This document shows positions 13,420-20,166 of a stretch of 20,166 nucleotides of DNA, piece by piece. The stretch is from contig JBDHFX010000045.1 in the NCBI GenBank assembly GCA_039590215.1, positions 1-20,166 of the forward strand, written 5' to 3'. Position 1 is the stretch's first letter, and the number at the start of each line of letters is the position of its first letter. The DNA comes from CAMYLR01 sp039590215 (lineage in GTDB: Bacteria > Gemmatimonadota > Gemmatimonadetes > JACCXV01 > JAHWKZ01). The notes beneath the pieces are model-generated. The model saw nothing but the letters and a program-made list of their open reading frames with translations. It made no database searches and was not told the DNA's origin. The translations under genes and the position numbers were made by a program.

Positions 13420-14439
13420 ATGCCACGACTCATCATTGCCCGCGAAGACGAACTCTTGGTCGCCAAGGCAAGGGATCCAGAGGGCGAGTGGGAAACCACG
13501 TCGCACCTGGAGATGACGCTCCCGGTCTGCGTCACGATCGATCCCAATCGCCCTGCGAATGTCTACTGTGGCACGTTCGGCGCCGGGCTCTGGCGCAGCG
13601 ACGATGGTGGCGACCGGTGGGAGTGGGCGGGCGAAGGGTTTCCGGAGGCGCGGATCACCGCGATCGCCGTCAGCAGGCTCGAGGATTCGGCGGCCGGAGG
13701 CGTCGTCTACGCAGGTACAGATCCAAGCGCCGTCTATCGCTCAGAGGACGGTGGGAGCTCGTGGCGGGAGCGAACCGGGCTCGAGGAGCTGCCTTCTGTC
13801 TCGGAATGGAAGTTCCCGCCACGCCCGGAATCCCATCACGTGCGGTGGATCGAGTGCGATCCCACCCGCGAGGGATGGCTTTACGTCAGCATCGAGGCCG
13901 GCGCGACGATCCGTAGCCGAAACAGCGGCGCGTCGTGGGAGGACCGCGTCGAAGGAGGTCCGCGCGACGTTCATACGATGGCCACCCACCCGCGGGCGGC
14001 CGGCCGGCTATGGGCGGCAGCCGGCGACGGATACTTCGAAAGTCGCGACCACGGCAACAGTTGGACTCAGCCCGCCGCCGGGCTGGAGAAGTTGTACGTG
14101 TGGGGCCTCGCACTCGACTCGCGTGACCCCACGATCGCCATCGCTTCGGCCGCCACGGGCCCTGTCCAGGCGCACAACCCAAGCGCGGCTTACTCCCGGA
14201 TGTACCGTCGCGTGGGTGATGGCCGATGGTTCCAGCTCGGCGTCGGCCTGCCGGATCCGGAGCGCACGACCGCGCACGTGTTGGCGGCTAACCCGTTCGA
14301 GCCCGGCATCTTCTACGCGGTCTGCAATCAGGGTGTGTTTCGTTCTGCCGATGCCGGTATAAACTGGACCCGTTTGTCGATTCCGTGGTCCGAAGAGGAC
14401 GAACGCCGCCGCGTTCGGGCGATCGCGGTTGTCCCCTAG
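13420..14439 (+). CDS. Asp-box (BNR/sortilin-type) beta-propeller protein
   Basis: A 339-residue protein with five Asp-box motifs of the form SxDxGxxW: residues 60-67 (SDDGGDRW), 108-115, 166-173 (SRNSGASW, first Asp lost), 208-215 and 309-316. Their spacing of roughly 40-60 residues (wider before the last) suggests a six- or seven-bladed propeller of the exo-sialidase/photosystem-II-stability (HCF136)/VPS10 fold group. No signal peptide or membrane segment is seen, so it is probably cytoplasmic, unlike most relatives. No catalytic sialidase residues are evident. It is divergent from etfB and 30 bases upstream of the cyclase/TPR gene. The role is unknown; protein binding is a reasonable guess. 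Confidence 0.85.
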   Translation: MPRLIIAREDELLVAKARDPEGEWETTSHLEMTLPVCVTIDPNRPANVYCGTFGAGLWRSDDGGDRWEWAGEGFPEARITAIAVSRLEDSAAGGVVYAGTDPSAVYRSEDGGSSWRERTGLEELPSVSEWKFPPRPESHHVRWIECDPTREGWLYVSIEAGATIRSRNSGASWEDRVEGGPRDVHTMATHPRAAGRLWAAAGDGYFESRDHGNSWTQPAAGLEKLYVWGLALDSRDPTIAIASAATGPVQAHNPSAAYSRMYRRVGDGRWFQLGVGLPDPERTTAHVLAANPFEPGIFYAVCNQGVFRSADAGINWTRLSIPWSEEDERRRVRAIAVVP

Positions 14440-14469
14440 GCGCGCGCCGCCTAACCGGGATTTAGCACA

Positions 14470-16554
14470 ATGAGATCCCAACGCTCCCTCACCACTGTTC
14501 TGTTCACCGATATCGTGGGTTCGACCGAGCGTGCATCCGAGCTCGGAGACCGGGCCTGGCGTGAGCTCCTCGAACAGCACAATCGACTCGTCCGCGAGCA
14601 GTTGAGCCGTTGGGGTGGCCGGGACGTAGCTGAAACGGGCGATGGCTTTCTCGCCCTATTCGACACACCCGCACCGGCGATCGTTTGTGCGTACAAGATT
14701 CGAGCCCGGGTGAGAGATCTCGGGATAGAGGTCCGCTGTGGAGCTCATATGGGCCAAGTTGAACGCAGGCCGGATGGCGCGGTTGCAGGGATCGCCGTGC
14801 ACATCAGCGCGCGGGTCGTTGGGATCGGGGCTCCCAGCGAGATCGTCGTCACGAGCGTGGTGCGTGATGCAGAGACTGGTTCAGACTTTGAGTTCGAGGA
14901 CCTAGGACTCCACGAGCTAAAAGGCGTTGACCGCGAGTGGGGGTTGTTTCGCGTGACGGCTGTGCCGGCCGATGTTTCAGACCTCGAGCCCGGCTCCTGG
15001 GGCCGGTTCCGACATCTTACCTGGGCGCGCATTGTCTTGTCGATCGTCGCGGTCATCTTGTTGGGGATCGCAGGGTATGCCCTTCTGCGCTCCGATCGTT
15101 CAGACGCTCGACTCCGGTCCGAGGCCGGGGTGATCACCGAGTCACGAGATCGATCGGTCGCCGTCCTGCCTTTCGAAAACCTCAGCGCGCTCGAAGAAAA
15201 TGAGTACTTCAGCGACGGGATGACAGAGGAGATCATCGCCCACCTCTCGCAACTCCCCGATCTCAAAGTCATCAGCCGAACCTCAGCGATGCAGTACAAG
15301 GAGCACTCAAAAAGTCTGTCCGAGATTGGAAAGGAGCTCGGCGTCGTCACAATCCTCGAGGGCAGCGTGCGTCGTCAGGGAGAGAGCGTGCGGATCGTAG
15401 CGCAGTTGATCGACGTGGAAACGGACACTCACATGTGGGTGCAAACCTACGACCGTGAGCTCGAAGACATCTTCGCGATCCAGAGCGAGGTTGCGGAGCA
15501 GATCGCGCGTGCCCTCCACGCCGAATGGAGCGCCGTCGACCAGATACGGCTGGCAACTGCACCGACATCTGATCTCGAGGCGTACAACTTGTACTTGCAA
15601 GGGCGATTCTATTGGAACAAGCGGACGGAGGAGAGCCTGAGAACGGCCATCGACTTCTTCGAGCAGGCGATCGAACGCGACCCCGAGTTTGCTCGTGCCC
15701 ACGCGGCGATCGCGACCGCTTATGTCGTACTGCCGTCCTACAGTGCAATCACGAGAGCAGACGTCGAGCCTCTAGTATCGCAGTATGCGATGCGTGCACT
15801 GGAGCTCGATCCGGGGCTTGCGGAAGCTCGCTCCGCACTCGCGATGAGGCTGGAATGGACGAAAGATTTTGCCAACGCCGCACTCGAGCATCAACGAGCG
15901 ATCGAGGCCGAACCTAGCAACGCGACCGCACACCACTGGTACGCTCTCCTTCTGGGTGCGCTCGGGCGCGTGCCAGAGGCGACCGAGGAAATGAACCGAG
16001 CGTTGGAGCTCGACCCGCTATCCCTGATCATCAACGCTGAAGTTGGCTGGGTGCACTACTGGGCGGGCGATCTGGAGCGCGCCATTCGGGAATACGAGCG
16101 GACTCTAGCGATGGACGCTGGACTTGCGATCAATCGTGAGTTCCTTTGGCAGGCTTATGAACAGACCGGACGCTTCGACCAGGCGATAGAGCAGGCACGC
16201 GAGTTACTCGAGTTACGCGGGTTGCCAAACGAACAAGCGGATGCGTTTGCGGCTGAGCTCGAGCAAGCCTACTCCGATTCAGGCGCCCCGGGCTACTGGA
16301 GGAAACGGTTGGAGCTCGCGGAAGGGGAGGACTACGCCACCTACATCAACTCACCGATCTACCTCGCGACAATGCACGTCACTCTTGGCGAGGTCGACAC
16401 AGCGCTTACCGTGCTCGAGCGCGCCGTAGAGGAAAACAATCCGTTTATCGACTTCATCCTCGTCCAGCCTGGGCTCGAGCCGCTGCACGACGATCCGCGC
16501 TTTCGGGAAATCGTCAAGGCCGCCGGCCTAACCGCTCAAGCCGTTGTCCCCTAG
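14470..16554 (+). CDS. Membrane class III adenylate cyclase-like protein with TolB-like and TPR domains
   Basis: A 694-residue signalling protein. Residues 5-162 are a class III cyclase homology domain: FTDIVGST with metal-binding Asp14, ETGDGF with Asp58, AVHISARVV with the arginine of the transition-state pair, and a lysine in HELKG (Lys151). The usual Asn of the AVN motif is His111, a variant I recall as common in cyclase/TPR proteins. One membrane helix follows (about 186-206). Then comes a TolB/FlgO-like domain (VAVLPFENLS…YFSDGMTEEI, about 229-350) and TPR repeats to near the end. Cyclase activity is possible but unproven. This places the cyclase domain in the cytoplasm and the TolB-like/TPR part outside, if the helix is a simple inward anchor. 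Start ATG 14470 has only a weak Shine-Dalgarno. Confidence 0.9.
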   Translation: MRSQRSLTTVLFTDIVGSTERASELGDRAWRELLEQHNRLVREQLSRWGGRDVAETGDGFLALFDTPAPAIVCAYKIRARVRDLGIEVRCGAHMGQVERRPDGAVAGIAVHISARVVGIGAPSEIVVTSVVRDAETGSDFEFEDLGLHELKGVDREWGLFRVTAVPADVSDLEPGSWGRFRHLTWARIVLSIVAVILLGIAGYALLRSDRSDARLRSEAGVITESRDRSVAVLPFENLSALEENEYFSDGMTEEIIAHLSQLPDLKVISRTSAMQYKEHSKSLSEIGKELGVVTILEGSVRRQGESVRIVAQLIDVETDTHMWVQTYDRELEDIFAIQSEVAEQIARALHAEWSAVDQIRLATAPTSDLEAYNLYLQGRFYWNKRTEESLRTAIDFFEQAIERDPEFARAHAAIATAYVVLPSYSAITRADVEPLVSQYAMRALELDPGLAEARSALAMRLEWTKDFANAALEHQRAIEAEPSNATAHHWYALLLGALGRVPEATEEMNRALELDPLSLIINAEVGWVHYWAGDLERAIREYERTLAMDAGLAINREFLWQAYEQTGRFDQAIEQARELLELRGLPNEQADAFAAELEQAYSDSGAPGYWRKRLELAEGEDYATYINSPIYLATMHVTLGEVDTALTVLERAVEENNPFIDFILVQPGLEPLHDDPRFREIVKAAGLTAQAVVP

Positions 16555-17306
16555 CCGCCCGTCTCGCCGAACTTGCGGCGGTAGTGTCGCTGCCAGAAAA
16601 ACGTCGCGATCGTACCGACGATACCGGGTGTGATCCACGGCAGGATGCCGATAAAGCCTTCCAGGCTGTACTCGACGAAGCGCTGGATGCCGAACACGGC
16701 GAACGCGGTGTGAAACGCGATCCCGGCGCCGATCATGGCGCCGATGTGCTCGTACCAGTGGGCCATCGGGGTCGCCTTTGGCCGGCGCGCGTAGCGCAGC
16801 GCGTTCTGTCCGATCAAGATGCCGATCGGTGACAAGGCGACAAAGACCCAACGCGCACCGTGCTCGGTGGTTATCCCCGCCACGAGCATCGCGACTCCGG
16901 CCAGTATCGCGGCCGCACTGATGAACGTGTGAAATGGGGTTTTGAGGAGCGAGGGATCGCGGCGAGTTTGCATCGAGCGTACACCGTGATGAACGGACGC
17001 CACCGTGATGATCGCCAAGTAGGCCAGGAACGCCTCGAGCATGCGGATCTCGGTGATCGCCGCAGTGATGTCCGCTGGATCGCTGGGTAACGCCTCGGGG
17101 TGGGTACCGAACGGGCTCAGGATCGACAACGACGCGATCGTAAACGCGGTCGCTCCAACGAAGTAAGCCGCATACAAGAACACCTTTCCAGCGCGGACGT
17201 GAACGCGTTCGCCTTTGCGCGCAAAGATCGGGATCCAGAACACCGCCAATCCGAAGAACGCGACGGCGATGTGCGCAAACAAGATCGTCTTGAAGATCGG
17301 ATACAC
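16551..17306 (-). CDS. Multi-spanning membrane protein, DUF2306-like
   Basis: A 251-residue integral membrane protein with about six or seven hydrophobic segments. The N-terminal pattern (AHI in the first helix, then KGERVHVRAGKVFL between helices 1 and 2) resembles DUF2306-type proteins. Several histidines near the membrane (AHIAV, SVHHGV, KTPFHTF, HWYEHIG) might bind heme or metal, but this is a guess. Start GTG 17306 is fixed by AAGGAGG (17313-17319) six bases upstream; the frame reads on past the divergent promoter area, but that part is not convincing. Its stop shares the bases CTAG with the stop of the cyclase/TPR gene. Confidence 0.8.
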   Translation of the reverse strand: MYPIFKTILFAHIAVAFFGLAVFWIPIFARKGERVHVRAGKVFLYAAYFVGATAFTIASLSILSPFGTHPEALPSDPADITAAITEIRMLEAFLAYLAIITVASVHHGVRSMQTRRDPSLLKTPFHTFISAAAILAGVAMLVAGITTEHGARWVFVALSPIGILIGQNALRYARRPKATPMAHWYEHIGAMIGAGIAFHTAFAVFGIQRFVEYSLEGFIGILPWITPGIVGTIATFFWQRHYRRKFGETGG

Positions 17307-17312
17307 GTCGCG

Positions 17313-17319
17313 CCTCCTT
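17313..17319 (-). promoter_or_regulatory. Shine-Dalgarno fixing the GTG start of the membrane protein
   Basis: AAGGAGG on the minus strand, six bases before GTG 17306. It excludes the longer in-frame ATG starts at 17375 and 17354. Confidence 0.8.
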
Positions 17320-17340
17320 TCCAGCGTCTGCGGTTTGACG

Positions 17341-17349
17341 TACGATAAT
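17341..17349 (+). promoter_or_regulatory. Possible -10 element for the NTF2-like lipoprotein gene
   Basis: TACGATAAT contains GATAAT (5 of 6 to consensus). No convincing -35 lies upstream. If used, transcription would begin near 17356, which would exclude ATG 17353 and favour ATG 17374. Confidence 0.25.
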
Positions 17350-17373
17350 GACATGCAAGTTGAAAGTCGGCCC

Positions 17374-17898
17374 ATGTCTAACCTACCAATGCGTCAGATT
17401 GTCCTCGCGGGCACCCTGTTTATCGCCGGATGCCAGCAACCCGCCCCGGAACCAGGCGCGATCGTGGCCGACCGGCAGGCGATCGTCGCCACCGTGGACT
17501 CTCTGACGCGCGCCTTTGAGCAGGCCGAACGGGATCGGCAGCCAGGGCGTGTCCTTTCCTTTATCGCCCCGGACTTCTACATGTACGCGGACGGAGTGCG
17601 GGCGAACTACGGAGAGGTCGTGACCGGCATCCACGATATCTCGACCTTCCAGCATTTTGAGCCCGGATGGGAAGACCTCGAGGTGCGCGCGCTCGGTCCC
17701 GACGCCGCTCTAGCGAGCTTCACATTTCGGGATTCGATCGTCACCGCGTCGGGAGAGGTGTTGCTGGCGGGCGGCGCCACGACGCTCATCTGGGAGCGCC
17801 GCGATGGTGGGTGGCGAGTCGTCTACGACCGGCTGGGTGTTGAGGATGTCAGCGGCGGTCAGTCCGCCTTTTCGAGCCATCGCGATTCCGTGCTCTAA
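17374..17898 (+). CDS. NTF2-like (SnoaL/DUF4440-type) lipoprotein
   Basis: A 174-residue protein. It begins with a short signal ending in IAGC, a lipobox that places Cys20 at the mature N-terminus. Residues 30-155 follow the DUF4440/SnoaL pattern: a leading helix (AIVATVDSLTRAFEQAERD), FIAPDFYMYADG, then WEDLEVRALGPDAALASFTF and WERRDGGWRVVYDRLG. Such domains bind small ligands; here no catalytic residues point to an enzyme. ATG 17374 is preferred; ATG 17353 and 17389 are in frame. The last 20 residues run past the domain and overlap the 3' end of the polX-like gene. Confidence 0.82.
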   Translation: MSNLPMRQIVLAGTLFIAGCQQPAPEPGAIVADRQAIVATVDSLTRAFEQAERDRQPGRVLSFIAPDFYMYADGVRANYGEVVTGIHDISTFQHFEPGWEDLEVRALGPDAALASFTFRDSIVTASGEVLLAGGATTLIWERRDGGWRVVYDRLGVEDVSGGQSAFSSHRDSVL

Positions 17899-19500
17899 AT
17901 AGTCGATCGTTTCGGGTCCGTGGGCGTCTGGCGCGACGACGAACTTGAGGCCGTGCTCGAGTGCGGCACGGTGCCAGCGCCAGCCAAGATCGAGTCGCTT
18001 GGGCTGGGCGTTGATCTCGATTGCGACACCGTGTTCGACAGCGGCGTCGAGCACACGCTCCATGTCGATGTCGACCGGTGAGCGGGCCAAGAGCTGTCGG
18101 CCCGTGGGGTGACCCAGGATGTCGACGTGCGGGTTGGCGATGGCGCGGCAGTAGCGCGCGGTCTGCTCGGTGCGCGAGAGGCCAAAGTGGCTATGCACCG
18201 CAGCCACCACGCAATCGAGCTCGGCCAGTGCAGCGTCCGGCAGGTCGAGCCGCCCGTCCTTCAGGATGTCGACCTCGATGCCGGTCAACACGGTGAAGTC
18301 GACGACCGCCCCATCGACTTCTTCGATCTCCTCGCGCTGCCGCATCAATCCGTCGGCGTTGGGCCCGCCCGAGCTCGGCCCGTGATCGCAGACCACCAGG
18401 TATTGGTAGCCGCGCTCGATCGCCGCCCTGGTCATCGTATCGACCGACGCGCGACCATCGCTCCACGTCGTGTGGCAATGGACGACGCCGCGGATGTCGC
18501 CGAGCCGGACGAGCTTGGGCAGCGCACCGTCCTCGGCTAAGTCGATCTCGCCCCGACCCTCACGCATTTCGGGCGACACCCACGATAGACCCAACGCGCT
18601 GTACACCGCGGGTTCGTCACCGCAGTCGATCGACGTGCCTTGGTCGTCGACGATTCCGTGGTTGGTGAGCACCTGCCCTTGAGACTCAGCGAGCGCCTGT
18701 AGCTCGGTCCAATGAACGGTGCTTCCGGTCTGTTCCATCAGCGCGAACGGAAACGCCCGTTCGGTGACGGCGTGGAGCTCGGCTCCCAGGCCGCCCGTGA
18801 TTTGAACGCGAGCCCAGCCATCGTCGTGTTCGACGATCTGGTGCACGGGACCTAGCCCGATAAACGCTTCGACGATTGCGGCCGGCTGCTCGCCGGCTGC
18901 GACCAGCACGATCCGCCTGACCGTTTCCGCCCGTCGTCGGGCGCCGCCGGCCGCGACCACCGTGCTCGCGGCCCCGGTTTCCTCGAGTCGGGCGGCCAAC
19001 AACTCCGCGACTTCGCGCGCTTGGACGCCCAGGAACCGGCCCCCGTACGCCTTGACCCGGTCGACGTTGGCGAGCACGGTGGCCGCCATCTTCTCGCCAA
19101 ACCCCGCCACTCTCGCCAAGCTCCCGTCGGCCGCGGCTTCCTTTAACGCGTCCAGCGACGCGATCCCGAGCGTGTCGTAGGCCGCCCGGGCCCGCTTGGG
19201 TCCCAGCCCCGGCACGCGCAACAGATCGACCACCCCGATCGGCGTCTCGGCGGTCAGCCGTTCGTACAGCGGAACGCTCCCGGTTGTTGCGAGGTCCACG
19301 ATCTTCTGCGCGATCGCCTTGCCGATTCCCGGCAGGTCTTCGAGCCGGTCCTCGGCGATCAACACGTCGATCGGCTCTTCCAGCTCGCGAAGCGTGTGAG
19401 CGGCGTTGTCGTAGGCGCGTATCTTGAACGGGTTCTCGCCGCCGAACTCGAGCAGTCGCGCGATCTCGTCAAACATTTGGGCGGCGTCTTCGGCATGCAT
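17710..19500 (-). CDS. polX: PolX-family protein: degenerate polymerase-beta domain plus intact PHP domain
   Basis: A 596-residue homologue of bacterial DNA polymerase X. The N-terminal 8-kDa-like and helix-hairpin-helix regions are clear (LPGIGKAIAQKI 56-67; VPGLGPKRARAAY 96-108; VAGFGEKMAA 131-140). The palm motif that should read like GSxRRGxExxGDxD is here GGARRRAETVRRIVLVA (185-201): both catalytic aspartates are gone, and the third (usually DLR) is replaced in WARVQIT (229-235). The PHP domain keeps its metal ligands: HCHTTWSD (341-348), CDH (371-373), GIEVDI (407-412), HSH (436-438), GHPTGR (463-468) and PDAHGP (524-529). It is probably a PHP nuclease/phosphoesterase that binds DNA but cannot polymerise. 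Conserved sequence stops near residue 558; the 38-residue tail lies over the neighbouring lipoprotein gene. Confidence 0.9.
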   Translation of the reverse strand: MHAEDAAQMFDEIARLLEFGGENPFKIRAYDNAAHTLRELEEPIDVLIAEDRLEDLPGIGKAIAQKIVDLATTGSVPLYERLTAETPIGVVDLLRVPGLGPKRARAAYDTLGIASLDALKEAAADGSLARVAGFGEKMAATVLANVDRVKAYGGRFLGVQAREVAELLAARLEETGAASTVVAAGGARRRAETVRRIVLVAAGEQPAAIVEAFIGLGPVHQIVEHDDGWARVQITGGLGAELHAVTERAFPFALMEQTGSTVHWTELQALAESQGQVLTNHGIVDDQGTSIDCGDEPAVYSALGLSWVSPEMREGRGEIDLAEDGALPKLVRLGDIRGVVHCHTTWSDGRASVDTMTRAAIERGYQYLVVCDHGPSSGGPNADGLMRQREEIEEVDGAVVDFTVLTGIEVDILKDGRLDLPDAALAELDCVVAAVHSHFGLSRTEQTARYCRAIANPHVDILGHPTGRQLLARSPVDIDMERVLDAAVEHGVAIEINAQPKRLDLGWRWHRAALEHGLKFVVAPDAHGPETIDYLEHGIAMARKGGLTAADILNTQPVVDDSPPTIAALPDERRGAARQQHLSRRGDDRIPKCEAR

Positions 19501-19512
19501 GCGAGGAAACTA

Positions 19513-20166
19513 GTGTCCGAGTATCTCGACTTCGCTACCGAGACCGCACTTCGAGCCGGCCGGCTAGCGCTCTCCCATTTTCAACGCCCAATCGAGATCA
19601 TCGAAAAAGAAGATCTATCGCCGGTCACCGTCGCGGACCGGGGAGCCGAGGCTCTCATCCGAGAGTTGATCGAATCAGCGTACCCCCAACACGGAATCTT
19701 GGGCGAGGAGATGGGGGAGACAGGCTCGCAAGCGAGTTGCCGCTGGATCGTCGACCCGATCGACGGAACCCGATCTTTCATCCACGGGGTGCCGCTCTGG
19801 GGTGTGCTGCTCGGTCTCGAGATCGATCGTGAGATGGTCGTCGCGGTGTGTTATCTGCCGGCGCTCGATGAGATGTTCGCCGCCGCCAAGGGAGAGGGGT
19901 GTCGTTGGAACGGGCATCCATGTCAGGTGAGCCAGACATCAACGTTGTCGCATGCGATGGTCTGTTTCACCGATGCCACGGACCTGGAACGAAGGCACCC
20001 GGAGTTTTGGTCGCGACTGCGGACGAACACCGAAACGCTACGGGGCTTCGGCGACTGCTACGGACATTGCTTGGTCGCGTCCGGTCGAGCCGATGCGATG
20101 CTGGACCCGATCATGAACGTCTGGGACAACGCCGCACTCAAACCGATCGTGGAAGAGGCCGGTGGC
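19513..20166 (+). CDS. hisN: Histidinol-phosphatase/inositol-monophosphatase family protein (partial, runs off the window)
   Basis: 218 codons without a stop up to the right edge. This is a Mg-dependent sugar-phosphatase-fold protein. Metal-site motifs are GEEMGE (Glu65/66), WIVDPIDGTRSFIHGVPLWG (Asp81, Asp84) and WDNAALKPIVEEAGG (Asp205). The SFIHGVPLWG form is typical of HisN-type histidinol-phosphate phosphatases rather than inositol monophosphatase, so histidine biosynthesis (removal of phosphate from L-histidinol phosphate) is the best guess. Start GTG 19513 has GAGGA (19503-19507) upstream. The start is only 12 bases from the divergent polX-like start. The missing C-terminus should be about 40 residues. 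Confidence 0.88.
   Translation, partial: MSEYLDFATETALRAGRLALSHFQRPIEIIEKEDLSPVTVADRGAEALIRELIESAYPQHGILGEEMGETGSQASCRWIVDPIDGTRSFIHGVPLWGVLLGLEIDREMVVAVCYLPALDEMFAAAKGEGCRWNGHPCQVSQTSTLSHAMVCFTDATDLERRHPEFWSRLRTNTETLRGFGDCYGHCLVASGRADAMLDPIMNVWDNAALKPIVEEAGG

Noticed and set aside
13281..13547. N-terminal extension of EtfB up to 13547
   Set aside because: The extra part runs through the intergenic gap and into the divergent gene and resembles no ETF; TTG 13280 has a good ribosome-binding site at the conserved N-terminus.
17215..17373. N-terminal extension of the NTF2-like lipoprotein
   Set aside because: It overlaps the divergent membrane-protein gene and would bury the lipoprotein signal in the middle of the protein.
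1..20166. CRISPR arrays, insertion sequences, tRNA genes
   Set aside because: I saw no regularly spaced direct repeats, transposase-like proteins, terminal inverted repeats or cloverleaf-like segments on either strand.

Overview
The window comes from a GC-rich (roughly two thirds G+C by eye), Gram-negative-type bacterial chromosome. It carries lipoprotein signals, tightly packed operons with overlapping start and stop codons, and Asp-box and cyclase/TPR proteins. The gene mix (acyl-CoA oxidation enzymes, a PolX-like protein, a TolB-like/TPR cyclase) would suit Gemmatimonadota or a related uncultured lineage, but I cannot prove the taxonomy from sequence alone.

Layout. (1) Positions 1-604 hold no credible protein. 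They look like the 3' part of a large, highly structured non-coding RNA on the + strand. It is built from repeated hairpin modules, ends in two consecutive U-tract terminators, and is cut by the left edge of the window. This is the most unusual element here. (2) Positions 648-7057 form a + strand operon of six genes with overlaps or gaps of under 10 bases: thiolase, PaaG-like crotonase, kynureninase-like PLP enzyme, 3-hydroxyacyl-CoA dehydrogenase, an enoyl-CoA hydratase fused to a membrane domain, and an amidohydrolase with an apparent CTG start. A secreted protein of unknown function follows. (3) Positions 7669-9565 hold a pterin/7-deazapurine cluster: queC on the minus strand, divergent from a pteridine-reductase-like SDR and queD. 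(4) Positions 9590-13280 form a minus-strand operon: etfB, etfA, nadA, a lipoprotein and a small Nfu N-terminal-domain protein. (5) From 13420 to the right edge are an Asp-box propeller protein, a class III cyclase/TolB-like/TPR protein, a multi-spanning membrane protein, an NTF2-like lipoprotein, a PolX homologue that seems to have lost its polymerase active site, and a partial histidinol-phosphatase/inositol-monophosphatase gene.

How the parts fit. The first operon contains a full hydratase, dehydrogenase and thiolase sequence for breaking a CoA-thioester down to acetyl-CoA. The kynureninase-like enzyme and amidohydrolase could feed it from an aromatic or amino-acid precursor. Electrons from the acyl-CoA dehydrogenase step of such a route would go to EtfAB, encoded in the second operon with the Fe-S enzyme NadA and a possible Fe-S carrier domain. 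The genes are very compact, with several convergent overlaps and divergent starts only 12-23 bases apart. I saw no tRNA, rRNA, CRISPR array, insertion sequence or phage gene.
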